A stretch of DNA of 48,467 nt from CAYZZU01 sp964483105 (GTDB lineage: Bacteria; CG2-30-53-67), in assembly GCA_964483105.1 (NCBI GenBank), contig CAYZZU010000021.1, positions 1-48,467 on the forward strand, written 5' to 3'. Made by a program: the position numbers and the translations under genes. Below, piece by piece: positions 8,227 to 17,257 of this stretch. Position 1 is the first letter of the stretch. Each line of letters opens with the position of its first letter. The notes below the pieces were generated by a model. That model was given only the letters and a program-made list of their open reading frames with translations. It was not told the DNA's origin and ran no database searches.

Positions 8227-9040
8227 TTTCATTCTCCTCCAGGACCAGGATGATTCCCGCCTGTTTTTCGTCCTGTTTCATGAGCGACCCCCGTGCCAGC
8301 AGCCTGCGTCCGGAAGGATGGATCTCCCCGGAAACGCTCCCCTGGTTTTCCACCGCTTCAATCAGTGAGTTGATCTCTTCCGGGAGACAGGATTGCCGGT
8401 TCCGGCCGATCAGGCCCCCTTTCTCCGCGAAGAGCCTTGTGGCTTTCCGGTTGCATTGCACGATCAGTCCTTCCGTGTCGATACCGAGGACCGCGACCGG
8501 CAGGCAGTCCAGGATGTTGTGCGAAATACGCAGCGCCCTGTTGCGCAGTATGATCTGCGAGGTCCTTTCCCGCACGGTCTTCTCCAGGGATTCATTGATC
8601 CGTCTGAGTTCCTCGTTCTTCTGGAGCAGTTCCTCAGTCAGTTGCCTGTTTTTCTGGAAGAGGGAGTATCGTTCCACGGCGTTTGAGAGGGTCACCTTCA
8701 GATCATAGTCGTTCCAGGGTTTGGGGATAAATTTGTAGATATGTCCCTGGTTGATCGCTCCCACAACCGCCGCCGCGTCGGCGTATCCGGAAAGCACGAT
8801 CCGGACCGTATCGGGCCACCGCTCGAAAACCTCCCGGAGGAAATCGACGCCGTCTCTCTGCGGCATCCGGTAATCGGAGATGACGACCTGGACGGGATGG
8901 ACCTTTTCCAGGAGTTGAATCCCCTCGTCACCCGTTTCGGCCGTCAGGATCTCATACGCTTCATCTAAAAAAAGACGCTGGATGGCCCGAAGCACGCTTC
9001 GTTCATCATCCACCATGAGAATCCGGACCGGTTCACTCAT
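8219..9040 (-). CDS. REC / PAS response regulator
   Basis: A 273-residue protein. The receiver domain covers about 5-125 (D11-D12, phospho-acceptor D56 in ISDYRMP, LSGYAD, KPWND). A coiled coil spans about 135-170 and a PAS-like sensor about 170-270 (NILDCLPVAVLGIDTEGLIVQCN). There is no kinase, DNA-binding or enzymatic domain, so it probably relays or scaffolds within the operon. The start at 9040 overlaps the stop of the upstream histidine kinase by 8 nt. Confidence 0.82.
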   Translation of the reverse strand: MSEPVRILMVDDERSVLRAIQRLFLDEAYEILTAETGDEGIQLLEKVHPVQVVISDYRMPQRDGVDFLREVFERWPDTVRIVLSGYADAAAVVGAINQGHIYKFIPKPWNDYDLKVTLSNAVERYSLFQKNRQLTEELLQKNEELRRINESLEKTVRERTSQIILRNRALRISHNILDCLPVAVLGIDTEGLIVQCNRKATRLFAEKGGLIGRNRQSCLPEEINSLIEAVENQGSVSGEIHPSGRRLLARGSLMKQDEKQAGIILVLEENENG

Positions 9041-10727
9041 GCCTGTCGCCCCCCGTCATGGGCAGGGTCACGCGAAAGGTCGTTCCCTTCCCCACTTCAC
9101 TCTCCACGGCGATTTCACCCCCGTGTTTCTTGACAATATCATAGGTGATACTGAGACCCAGTCCGGTGCCGGAGCCGACCTTCTTGGTGGTGAAAAAGGG
9201 TTCGAAGATCCGGTGCAGTTTCTCTTTCGGGATCCCGCATCCGGTATCCGAGATCGTGATCACCACGGAGTCTCCCTCCACCCGGGTCGTGATCGAGATT
9301 TCGCCCTGCTCCTCAATGGCCTGGGAGGCGTTGACCAGAAGATTCATGAAAACCTGATTGAGTTGCTGCGGATAGCACTTGACGAGCGGCAGGTCGCCGT
9401 AATCCTTTTTCAGGGTCGTCTTGTACTTCAGTTCATTCCAGACGATATTGATCGTGTCTTCCAGACACGCGTTGATATCCGCCTCTTTGTATTCCGCCTC
9501 ATCCACACGGGAAAAGCTTTTCAGGTTCTGAACGATCCTTGCCACCCGTTCCGTACCCTCGATCGACTCCCGGACCAGTTCCGGAAGATCTTCGCGGATG
9601 TAGTCGATCTTCAGTTCCCGCCGTTTTTCCCGGAGAGTCTCTCCGGCCTCGGGGGAGAGATGCGTCTCCAGGGCCTGGATATAGGCCGTGAGCTTTTCGG
9701 CGTATTTTCCCAGGGTCTCCAGGTTGCTCTTCACGAACCCGATCGGGTTGTTGATCTCGTGTGCCACTCCCGCCGCCAGTTGACCGATGGAGGCCATCTT
9801 TTCCTGCTGGAGGATCCGTGCCTGTGTGTTCTTCAGTTCCTGATAGGCGGCGGACAGTTCACGGTTCTTGGCATGAAGTTCCTCCTGCACGCGATTCAGT
9901 TCGGTGGAGTCGTGCAGGGTGATCACCTGGATGGTTCCGGGATCCTTGGGATCGAATGGATAGGATTTGAGGATAAACCACCGTCCGGAAGGGGCGTGCA
10001 GAAACTCCATCCCGTTCCCCAGAAGGGCACAGACCCGGATCTGGTTCTCCGGGAAGAACTCCCTCCAGTTCAGGCCGAGGATCTCCGGATAGCTCCGGTT
10101 GGTGAATTCCCGGAAGGAACGGTTGCACCTCCTGATCCTTCCGGCCGGGTCCGTCAGGAGGACCAGGTCTCCGATGCAGTCCATGGTTCCTTCCCATTCC
10201 TTCTTGGCCCGCTCGACCTTCCGGAAGAGCTCCGTCAGCTTTTCGTGTTTTTCGGTGATGCCTTGTCGTGAACGAATGAGTTCCTTCTCCAGCTTTTTCC
10301 TTTCGGTAATGTCGCGCAGAATCGCCGTGAAGAAGGAGTTCCCCCCGAAAGACCAGAGGGAAAGGGAGATCTCCAGGGGGAACTCGCTTCCATCCTTCCG
10401 GCGCCCCGTCGTTTCAATTTCCCTTCCCGTGGCGGTCAAGGTTCCACTGGCGACACACTGCGCGAATCTTTCCCTGTGCGCCTCCTGGAACCGTTGTGGT
10501 ATGATGAGGAAGACTTGATGTCCCAGAGCCTCGTCCGGTGAGTAGCCGAAGAGTCTTTCCGCCATGTGGTTCCAGACGACGATCACCCCGCGGTGGTCCG
10601 TCACCACAATGGCGTCCATGGCTTTTTCCAGCACGGGCATAACGAGACATCTGTTACAGGAGGATTGCTCTTCCCGGCGTCCGTGGCCGGAGGCGAGGAT
10701 GTTGTTGATCTTTTCGTCTGTCTTCAT
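9033..10727 (-). CDS. PAS-PAS sensor histidine kinase
   Basis: A soluble 564-residue kinase. PAS domain 1 (AMDAIVVTDHRGVIVVWN) ends with the PAC-type ILRDITERKKLEKE. PAS domain 2 (IGDLVLLTDPAGRIRRCN) follows, then a coiled coil, the phospho-acceptor motif GVAHEINNPIGF, and a HATPase domain (NLLVNASQAIEE, DTGCGIP, GTGLGL). No membrane segments are seen, so the signal is cytoplasmic. I chose the ATG at 10727, behind GGGAGAAAGAAGCG, over a GTG at 10745. This is the first gene of the seven-gene signalling operon. The histidine motif is close to that of the second kinase (4843-6186), which suggests duplication. Confidence 0.88.
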   Translation of the reverse strand: MKTDEKINNILASGHGRREEQSSCNRCLVMPVLEKAMDAIVVTDHRGVIVVWNHMAERLFGYSPDEALGHQVFLIIPQRFQEAHRERFAQCVASGTLTATGREIETTGRRKDGSEFPLEISLSLWSFGGNSFFTAILRDITERKKLEKELIRSRQGITEKHEKLTELFRKVERAKKEWEGTMDCIGDLVLLTDPAGRIRRCNRSFREFTNRSYPEILGLNWREFFPENQIRVCALLGNGMEFLHAPSGRWFILKSYPFDPKDPGTIQVITLHDSTELNRVQEELHAKNRELSAAYQELKNTQARILQQEKMASIGQLAAGVAHEINNPIGFVKSNLETLGKYAEKLTAYIQALETHLSPEAGETLREKRRELKIDYIREDLPELVRESIEGTERVARIVQNLKSFSRVDEAEYKEADINACLEDTINIVWNELKYKTTLKKDYGDLPLVKCYPQQLNQVFMNLLVNASQAIEEQGEISITTRVEGDSVVITISDTGCGIPKEKLHRIFEPFFTTKKVGSGTGLGLSITYDIVKKHGGEIAVESEVGKGTTFRVTLPMTGGDRHE

Positions 10728-10808
10728 CGCTTCTTTCTCCCGCACCGGGCGTGTCTTCTCCGACCCCCGGGCCGTTCCGGCGGAAAAGTCCGTAAAATAT
10801 GATTTTTC

Positions 10809-10836
10809 TCTATACCTTATCGGCGTGCCGTTGCAA
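10809..10836 (-). promoter_or_regulatory. Possible sigma-70 promoter for the signalling operon
   Basis: On the minus strand TTGCAA (10831-10836) is followed after 16 nt by TATAGA (10809-10814), about 80 nt upstream of the first kinase. Both hexamers match four of six consensus positions, so this is a moderate candidate only. Confidence 0.35.
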
Positions 10837-10856
10837 AGACTTTAGGAAGGTATTCC

Positions 10857-10885
10857 TTGACAGATTCCGTCTGTTTGCATATTCT
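10857..10885 (+). promoter_or_regulatory. Sigma-70 type promoter for nadA-mltA
   Basis: A perfect TTGACA (10857-10862) is followed after 17 nt by TATTCT (10880-10885). Transcription would begin near 10892, leaving a leader of about 47 nt before the nadA ATG. The same -10 hexamer and spacing occur upstream of the cytochrome operon. Confidence 0.6.
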
Positions 10886-10938
10886 CTTCATTGAATCCGT
10901 TTGGAATTTTGACTGAGTCATCCGTTTTGGGAAAGATC

Positions 10939-11895
10939 ATGAATACACTCACGCAAGAGGGAATCCGGGAACTGAACCAGCGGATTGAGGTGCTGAAGCG
11001 GGAACGGAACGCGGTGATTCTGGCCCACAACTACCAGGTGGATGAGGTCCAGGCCGTGGCGGATTATACCGGCGACTCCCTGGAACTCTCCCGTCTGGCC
11101 GTGGAGAGCAACGCGGAGGTGGTAGTCTTCTGCGGGGTCCACTTCATGGCCGAAAGTGCCGCTATTCTCAATCCGGACAAGACGGTCCTCCTGCCGGCCA
11201 GTTACGCCGGATGCCCCATGGCCGACATGGTGACCCCCGAGAAGCTCCGTGCGCTCAAGGAACGTTATCCAGGGGTCCCGGTCGTAGCCTATGTCAACAC
11301 CTCGGCCGCGGTCAAGGCGGAAAGCGACATCTGCTGTACCTCGGCCAATGTGGTGAACGTGATCCGTTCTCTGAAGGTCGAACGGGTCATCGCCGTTCCG
11401 GACAAAAACCTCGCCGCCTATGCCCAGCAATTCACCGAGACCGAGATCATCCCCTGGAAGGGGTTCTGCGTGGTCCATAACCTTCTGACCGCCTCGATGG
11501 CGCGGAAGGCGAAATCTGAGCATCCGGACGCCCTTTTCCTGGCCCATCCGGAGTGCCCCATGGAGGTGCTGGAGCTGGCCGACCATGTGACCAGTACCTC
11601 GGGCATGCTCCGTTTCGCTAAGAAATCGGACGCGAAGGAATTGATTATCGGGACCGAGAGGGGACTTCTGTACAACCTGCGGAACCAGAATCCGGATAAG
11701 CGGTTCTACATCGTTTCCGATGAACCGGCTCCGTGGGACCTTCCGATGATGACCTGCCAGAACATGAAGCGAACTACGCTTCCACTTGTGGCCCGTTCCC
11801 TGGAGGAGATGGAGACGGTGATCACCGTTCCCGAGGAGATCCGGGTGCGAGCGAAGACCGCCCTGGACCGGATGCTCGAGATCCCCGGAGGGTAG
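10939..11895 (+). CDS. nadA: Quinolinate synthase
   Basis: NadA condenses iminoaspartate with dihydroxyacetone phosphate to form quinolinate in de novo NAD synthesis, using a [4Fe-4S] cluster. The 318-residue product carries the three cluster cysteines in their usual contexts: C92 in GCPMADM, C177 in GFCVVH and C273 in TCQNMKRTTL. It also has the typical ILAHNYQ start, GDSLELSR and HPECPMEV. I chose the ATG at 10939; the frame opens at a TTG at 10891, but the ATG gives the family's normal N-terminus and length. No nadB or nadC is adjacent. The mltA-like gene begins 2 nt after the stop. Confidence 0.95.
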   Translation: MNTLTQEGIRELNQRIEVLKRERNAVILAHNYQVDEVQAVADYTGDSLELSRLAVESNAEVVVFCGVHFMAESAAILNPDKTVLLPASYAGCPMADMVTPEKLRALKERYPGVPVVAYVNTSAAVKAESDICCTSANVVNVIRSLKVERVIAVPDKNLAAYAQQFTETEIIPWKGFCVVHNLLTASMARKAKSEHPDALFLAHPECPMEVLELADHVTSTSGMLRFAKKSDAKELIIGTERGLLYNLRNQNPDKRFYIVSDEPAPWDLPMMTCQNMKRTTLPLVARSLEEMETVITVPEEIRVRAKTALDRMLEIPGG

Positions 11896-11897
11896 GA

Positions 11898-13013
11898 ATG
11901 CTCCGATGGGTCCTTCCGGGTCTTCTGGTCATTCTGGCTGGCTGTTTCCCCCCTCCCCGTACCGGGTCCTTCCCGCCGGGAGGCGAATCCTTTCCGGTTT
12001 TGCGGGATGAAGGGAATATCGAACCCCTGAAACGCGCCGTTGATTCTTCCCTCCTGGCGCTGTCCAGTCTCCATTCAGAAGAAATCGTCTGTTTCGCGGG
12101 AAACCGGCCCGTACGGCTTCGGGACCTGGTTTCGACGCTCTCATCCTTCCGGAGTCTTCTGGATCAGGCCCGTGGAATGAGAGACGTTTATCCGGTGCTG
12201 AAGGAGCGGTTTCATCTCTATGAAATCCCCGGACCGGTGGTTTTTACGGGTTACTATGAGCCGGTCCTGGAGGGGAGTCTCGTTCCTTCCGGACGGTTCC
12301 GGTATCCACTCTACCGTTGTCCGGAGGAATTGAAGGAGGCCCAGCGGCCGCCGGGAAGTTCCCCGGTTCCGGCCCCCCTTTTTTATACCCGAAAGGAGAT
12401 CGACGAGGAGGGGGTTCTGGCCGGCCGCGGGCTGGAGCTCCTCTATCTCGATGACCCCGTGGAACGCTTTTTCCTCCAGATCGAAGGGGCGGGGATGATC
12501 CGTCTTCCGGGAAACCGCCTGATCCGCGTCCAGTATGATGGAAGCAACGGACGTCCCTACACCTCGATCGGGAGGGTGCTGATCGAGGAGGGGAAACTGT
12601 CTCCGGAGGAAGCGACGCTGCCCGGCATCCAGGCCTATCTCAGGCGTCACGCAGGGGAGCGGACGCGGATCCTGAACCGCAACGAGCGGTATATCTTTTT
12701 CAAGATCTCGAACCGGCCCAGTCAGGGAGTGCTGGACATGGTCCTGACCCCCTATCGTTCCCTGGCCACGGATCCGCGGTTTCTGCCGGCGGGGAGTCTC
12801 CTGTTTTACCGTACGTCTTTCCCCGAACTGGATGAGCGCGGGAAGGTCATCGGGTGGAAGGAATCGGGTCGTTTCGCGGTCAGCCAGGATATCGGCAAGG
12901 CGATCGAAGGACCCCGGCGGGCCGACATCTTTGTCGGGGTCGGCGAACGTGCCGCGTTTCTCGCGGGCCGATTGAAATCGAAGGGAAAGCTTTTTCTCCT
13001 TCTGAGTCAATAG
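11898..13013 (+). CDS. mltA: MltA-type membrane-bound lytic murein transglycosylase
   Basis: A 371-residue lipoprotein. The signal peptide ends in the lipobox VILAGC, so it should be anchored to the outer membrane. The mature part has the MltA domain (VVFTGYYEPVLEGS, FFLQIEGAGMIRLPG) and a C-terminal 3D domain with QDIGKAIEGPRRADIFVG, whose Asp is the expected catalytic residue. MltA cleaves the MurNAc-GlcNAc bond of peptidoglycan to give 1,6-anhydro ends, which serves wall turnover and space-making for envelope machines. The start ATG at 11898 follows GGAGGGTAGGA, 2 nt after nadA. It converges on the PHP gene with a 28-nt gap and no visible terminator. Confidence 0.93.
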   Translation: MLRWVLPGLLVILAGCFPPPRTGSFPPGGESFPVLRDEGNIEPLKRAVDSSLLALSSLHSEEIVCFAGNRPVRLRDLVSTLSSFRSLLDQARGMRDVYPVLKERFHLYEIPGPVVFTGYYEPVLEGSLVPSGRFRYPLYRCPEELKEAQRPPGSSPVPAPLFYTRKEIDEEGVLAGRGLELLYLDDPVERFFLQIEGAGMIRLPGNRLIRVQYDGSNGRPYTSIGRVLIEEGKLSPEEATLPGIQAYLRRHAGERTRILNRNERYIFFKISNRPSQGVLDMVLTPYRSLATDPRFLPAGSLLFYRTSFPELDERGKVIGWKESGRFAVSQDIGKAIEGPRRADIFVGVGERAAFLAGRLKSKGKLFLLLSQ

Positions 13014-13041
13014 CCGGCTGGAACAAGGTCAATGACCCCTT

Positions 13042-14520
13042 TCAGGAGGTACGCTTGTAGAAGATGGGATTGGAGAGAAGCCGGTAGCGTTTGGCACGGA
13101 CATCGACGCGGAAATACCCGAAAGACCGTCCCGGCTCCATTTCCCTGTCCAGGAGGAAGGGGGTCGAACCGACCAGGCGATCCACGACCCGTCCGGAGTC
13201 GATCAGGGTCACCTCGAGAGGGACACGGCTCCGGTCCGACAGGGCAAGAGAGAGGCGCAGATGGAGCGTTTTTCCGCGGGCGGAGACCTCCTCCCCGGAG
13301 ACCGCCGGCTCTCCGTTCCCGGAGGCCAGGTTGAAGGTATCGAGCCTGAGTTTGGCTCCGCCGCCCTGATAGACGGCGTACATTCGCCCCGAACGCATGG
13401 CAGCGAGGACCGCCGCCCGGCTCCGTTCCCGTGCCCAAAAGACGGTCTGTCCCCGGTCGAGTTCCGACCAGGAGTTCTGCCCCTCACGATGAAAATCAAT
13501 CCCGCAGAGTCCCCAGGCCGGATGATCCCGCGTGCCGTTACAGTATTCCAGGAGTTCGCGATCCCATTCGTGCCCGGGATCCGTTGCATGGATGGTATCT
13601 CCGTAAAGGGCCTCGAATCCGGTATACCGCCGGGTGCGGAGAAGGTCTTCGGGATGGACGCCGGTGCGCATCCGGATCCCGGGGAGGTGAATTCCCGCGA
13701 TCGTCCGGGGCCGCACGACCTCCCGGTCTCCGTACCGGGCCTCGGGATGGGCCCAGAAGGTCATCCCTCCGTGGGCGTTGACATAATCGATCATCTCCTG
13801 GTAGGGGGCCGCCCCCCGGTCGCCGTGAAAGGGATCGAAACGCGAACTCTTGAAGGGATGGGAATCCATCGCCCCCAGGATGCCGAGCACGAGGAAAACC
13901 CGTCCCGCCTTCCGGAGGAAGCCCCCCTGCAGGATCAGAGTAAGGCTGAGAAGAACGCCCCCGATGAAAACAAGAAACCGCGGCAGGAGAGGGGAAAAAC
14001 AGCGGGTCGAAAACCCGTTGCCGGGGAGGGGTAGATGCTCGATCACGTCCGGATCGGTCAGTCCGACGAGATGGATATGTTTCCGCCAGTCGTGCGCCGT
14101 CAGAGTCCCCTTCCAGAACGAACCAGACCAGTAATAGAAGGGGGATGACTCCAGCGCGGGGATCAGGAGGACATCGGGTGTCTCCGCGTCGATCCGGTTG
14201 ACCGTCTCCAGATAGAGCTTGGCCCCCCTCTTCAAAACCGAGTTTCGGGACCGTGTCACGGAGAAAAGATTGCGGAAAGGAGGAAAACCATAGGACATGG
14301 AGATCCGGTCGTGGTCGGTCAGGACGATCACATCGACGTCTCTCTTCCTCGCCATGTCGATCAGTTCCCCGATCGAATGGTCACCGCTGCTGAACTCCCG
14401 GCTGTGTACATGAACGGCACCGCTCAAAGGAATCCAGGGGCCGGCTCCGGCAGTCCCCGAGGAATAAAACAGAAAGAAGGAGAAAAACAGGGGGAGGAGA
14501 AGAACGCCGCTACGTTTCAT
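13042..14520 (-). CDS. Membrane-associated PHP-domain metal-dependent hydrolase
   Basis: A 492-residue protein with an N-terminal hydrophobic signal (1-25) and PHP motifs: HVHS at 37-40, H48, LTDHD at 67-71 and AHPEA near 257-261. Between the N- and C-terminal PHP parts lie two predicted membrane helices (about 181-200 and 203-219), an unusual insertion. PHP proteins are usually phosphoesterases or phosphatases; the substrate here is unknown. The C-terminal 130 residues look beta-rich and may form an accessory domain. The ATG at 14520 overlaps the stop of the WecA-like gene (ATGA), so it is co-translated with the polysaccharide genes and may act on a surface glycan or lipid carrier (inference). 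Confidence 0.78.
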   Translation of the reverse strand: MKRSGVLLLPLFFSFFLFYSSGTAGAGPWIPLSGAVHVHSREFSSGDHSIGELIDMARKRDVDVIVLTDHDRISMSYGFPPFRNLFSVTRSRNSVLKRGAKLYLETVNRIDAETPDVLLIPALESSPFYYWSGSFWKGTLTAHDWRKHIHLVGLTDPDVIEHLPLPGNGFSTRCFSPLLPRFLVFIGGVLLSLTLILQGGFLRKAGRVFLVLGILGAMDSHPFKSSRFDPFHGDRGAAPYQEMIDYVNAHGGMTFWAHPEARYGDREVVRPRTIAGIHLPGIRMRTGVHPEDLLRTRRYTGFEALYGDTIHATDPGHEWDRELLEYCNGTRDHPAWGLCGIDFHREGQNSWSELDRGQTVFWARERSRAAVLAAMRSGRMYAVYQGGGAKLRLDTFNLASGNGEPAVSGEEVSARGKTLHLRLSLALSDRSRVPLEVTLIDSGRVVDRLVGSTPFLLDREMEPGRSFGYFRVDVRAKRYRLLSNPIFYKRTS

Positions 14521-16034
14521 GAGACCTCCACGGCATCCTGAAGCAGCTCTTCGACAATCCCCTTGTTTCCCGGATAGTCCACTTTCCGGATCACCATCTC
14601 GATCCGGGAGCAATCCAGCTCGTTTTTTCGGTTCGAGAAGATCGTTTTCAGGCGCTCCACCAGGTACCGACTTCCCTCCCCTTCGTCCGGAGTCATGACC
14701 ACGAAGCTCTCGTCTCCCAGATACGAAACCACGTCACTCGAACGGACGTTCTCCCGGAAAAGACCGGCCACGCTCCTGAAAAGACGGCTCCCCCCGGGCC
14801 TGTGACCGGCCTTTTCCATCGCCTCCCGGAGTCCCCCCATTTCAAAGACCAGCAGCGAGAAACTCCGGTTGCCATAGCGGTCGCACCGGTTGATCTCCTC
14901 GATCACTCTCCGGCTCAGGTAGCCGAAGGTGTAGAGGCCGGTCTCCTCGTCGGTCATAGAATCTTTTTCCGACTCCCGGAGACGAATCGCCATCTTCTCC
15001 TCGATAAACCCCAGGGTCTTGATCAGAAAGACAATTCCCATGGCCAGCAGGAGGAGGATCATTACCGTGTATTCCGAAGGAATCAATGTCAGGACAAAGG
15101 CGGTAATCCCGAGATGGATACAGAGAAAATAGAGAAGAAGAACCACCTTCTTTGCAGGGATCCCGAGCCGAACCAGACGGTGATGGAGGTGCTCCCGATC
15201 GGGGGCGAAGATATTCCGTTTCACCTTGCTGCGTCGGATGATCGCCAGAAGGGTGTCCAGGACCGGAACCGCCAGAGCCGCGAGGGGGATCATCAGGGCC
15301 ATGACCGTCGCCCCCTTCTGCAGCCCCTGAATGCCGGTCACGGCGAGAACAAACCCGAGGAACATGCTACCGGCGTCCCCTAAAAAAATCTTCGCCGGAA
15401 AGAAGTTGTGTCGAAGGAAACCGAGGCAGCTTCCGGCCAGGATCGCCGTGATCACCATATCCACCGTGTCGGACCGGTTTGCAGCCACGGCGAAAAGAGT
15501 CACCGAGCCGATCAACGCCACTCCGGTGGCCAGCCCGTCGAGCCCGTCGATCAGGTTCATGGCGTTCACCATGCTGACGACCCAGAGAACCGTCAATGCG
15601 CCTCCGACCACGGCCCCGAATCGGATGTCCCCTCCCAGGGGATTGGTCAAAAATTCGATGCGAAGCCCGAAGGAAGCCAGAAGGATGGCGGCCGCGATCT
15701 GCCCCGAAAGTTTGACCCACGGAGGCGTGGAGAAAAGGTCGTCCACAAGACCGGTTGCGAGGATCACCCCTCCGCCGGCAAGGATTCCCTTCAGAACGGC
15801 TCGGGTCCCCACCGGCAGGCTGCCCGAAGTCAGGCAGACTCCTCCGAAGACCGGGAGAAAACTCAGGAAGAGCGCAACCCCCCCGAAATAAGGGACATTC
15901 CGGGCGTGAATTTTTCTTCCTCCCGGACGGTCCACGCACCCCACCCGGAGGGCCAGTCTCCCCGCAACCGGGGCAAGAATCCAGGACAGGAAAAGCGCAC
16001 AACCGAACATCGCCGCGTAAGAAGAAGCGCTCAT
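14517..16034 (-). CDS. WecA/MraY-family glycosyl-phosphate transferase fused to a degenerate GGDEF domain
   Basis: Residues 1-345 are a polytopic membrane enzyme of the WecA/MraY family, which starts a repeat unit by moving a sugar phosphate (commonly GlcNAc-1-P) to undecaprenyl phosphate. Family motifs are present: the DD pair at 98-99, NAMNLIDGLDGLA at 157-169, FLGDAGS near 217-223 and HLHHRL at 283-288. Residues 350-475 form a GGDEF-like domain that begins DSMTDEETGLYTFGYL, but the active-site loop reads LGDES (439-443). Cyclic di-GMP synthesis is therefore unlikely, and a sensing or regulatory role is more plausible. The start ATG is at 16034. It is probably the initiating enzyme of the locus. 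Confidence 0.9.
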   Translation of the reverse strand: MSASSYAAMFGCALFLSWILAPVAGRLALRVGCVDRPGGRKIHARNVPYFGGVALFLSFLPVFGGVCLTSGSLPVGTRAVLKGILAGGGVILATGLVDDLFSTPPWVKLSGQIAAAILLASFGLRIEFLTNPLGGDIRFGAVVGGALTVLWVVSMVNAMNLIDGLDGLATGVALIGSVTLFAVAANRSDTVDMVITAILAGSCLGFLRHNFFPAKIFLGDAGSMFLGFVLAVTGIQGLQKGATVMALMIPLAALAVPVLDTLLAIIRRSKVKRNIFAPDREHLHHRLVRLGIPAKKVVLLLYFLCIHLGITAFVLTLIPSEYTVMILLLLAMGIVFLIKTLGFIEEKMAIRLRESEKDSMTDEETGLYTFGYLSRRVIEEINRCDRYGNRSFSLLVFEMGGLREAMEKAGHRPGGSRLFRSVAGLFRENVRSSDVVSYLGDESFVVMTPDEGEGSRYLVERLKTIFSNRKNELDCSRIEMVIRKVDYPGNKGIVEELLQDAVEVS

Positions 16035-16036
16035 TG

Positions 16037-17257
16037 CTACCCCGCCTTCCGGTCCGAAAGCTCCGGATCGAGAATTCGCTCCGACGCATCCTGATTCTTC
16101 CGGACGATTCCTTTCCCGATCAGACAGGCGTCATAAACGGACACGATCCGCCTTACCATGGTCTTCGCGTCAAACTCGTCATTGATCCGTCTCTTCGCGC
16201 GTCTTCCCATGCTCCGGGCTGAATCCGGATCGGAAAGCAGGCGGAGGATCCCGAAAGCCAGGGCGCGCGCGTCACCCGGCGGCACCAGAATACCGGTTTC
16301 ACCATCAACGACCACATCCGGTATCCCCCCCACGCGGGAGGCGACGACCGGTTTTCCGCAGGCGCCGGCCTCTAAAAGGACCCGGCCCATCCCCTCGAAA
16401 AACGAGGGAAGAATACACAGTTCACAGAGGGACGTAATCCCGGCGATCCGGTTCTGAAACCCCGCAAAGATCACGTTCCGCTGAAGGCCGAGACGTTCAC
16501 AGAGAGAACGGAGCTTCGATTCCAGTTTTCCCTCGCCTACCAGCAGAAGCCGGGCCCGCGGCACCTCCCGGACAACGGAGACCATGGCGGAAAGCGCCGT
16601 TTCATGCCCTTTCCCTTCCCAGAGCTTGGCCACGAATCCGATCACCCGGTCCTCCTCTCCCAGCCCCAGTCGCGAACGAAGTCTCCCTTCATCCTCCGTC
16701 GAATGATGAAAGGCGTCCAGGTCGATCCCGCTGTAAATCCTGGAATAGCGACCCTCCTGGAGAATCCTCTCCCGTCTCGCCCAGTCGATCAACGGCTGGG
16801 AGATAAAGATCGTGTGATCCGCCCAGGGCGCGGCGATCCGTTCCAGTCTCTTATAGAACGCCCGGGAAAGCTTCGCTTCGGAATCGTGGAAGGCAAACCC
16901 GTGGACCGTGTGGATTACGACCGGCGTGCCGGCAATTTTTCCGGCAAGCCTGCCTAAAAAACCCGTTTTGGAATTGTGAGTGTGGAGAATATCGATCTTT
17001 TCCCGCCGAAGCAGGCGGGCAATCGAAAAAAGAGCGGAAAGATCTTTCGGGGGATGAAGAGGCTGTACCAGGGACCGAATCTCGTGTACCCTCATCCCCG
17101 CCTTCCGGACAATCTCATTCAGTCTCCCGCCCGGGGCACACCCCAGAGAAACCCGGAACCGGTCGGGAGGGGTTCCCTTCATGGTCAGATACGTATTGAT
17201 CCCCGACCCGGTGATCAGGGGAAGAGTGTGAAGATGAAGAACGCGCGTACGTCTCAT
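16037..17257 (-). CDS. Glycosyltransferase family 4 (GT-B)
   Basis: A 406-residue GT-B enzyme. It opens with RVLHLHTLPLITGSGINTY (a substrate-side loop) and carries the C-terminal nucleotide-sugar signature PSFFEGMGRVLLEAGACGKPVVAS followed by DGETGILVPPGD. It would add one sugar to the growing repeat unit on the cytoplasmic face of the membrane. The ATG at 17257 overlaps the GT9 stop (ATGA), and the product ends 2 nt before the WecA-like start. Sugar specificity cannot be read from sequence. Confidence 0.9.
   Translation of the reverse strand: MRRTRVLHLHTLPLITGSGINTYLTMKGTPPDRFRVSLGCAPGGRLNEIVRKAGMRVHEIRSLVQPLHPPKDLSALFSIARLLRREKIDILHTHNSKTGFLGRLAGKIAGTPVVIHTVHGFAFHDSEAKLSRAFYKRLERIAAPWADHTIFISQPLIDWARRERILQEGRYSRIYSGIDLDAFHHSTEDEGRLRSRLGLGEEDRVIGFVAKLWEGKGHETALSAMVSVVREVPRARLLLVGEGKLESKLRSLCERLGLQRNVIFAGFQNRIAGITSLCELCILPSFFEGMGRVLLEAGACGKPVVASRVGGIPDVVVDGETGILVPPGDARALAFGILRLLSDPDSARSMGRRAKRRINDEFDAKTMVRRIVSVYDACLIGKGIVRKNQDASERILDPELSDRKAG

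Noticed and set aside
10820..10836. Possible sigma-54 element near TTGCA upstream of nadA
   Set aside because: The GG and GC pairs are one base too close; sigma-54 promoters do not tolerate this spacing.
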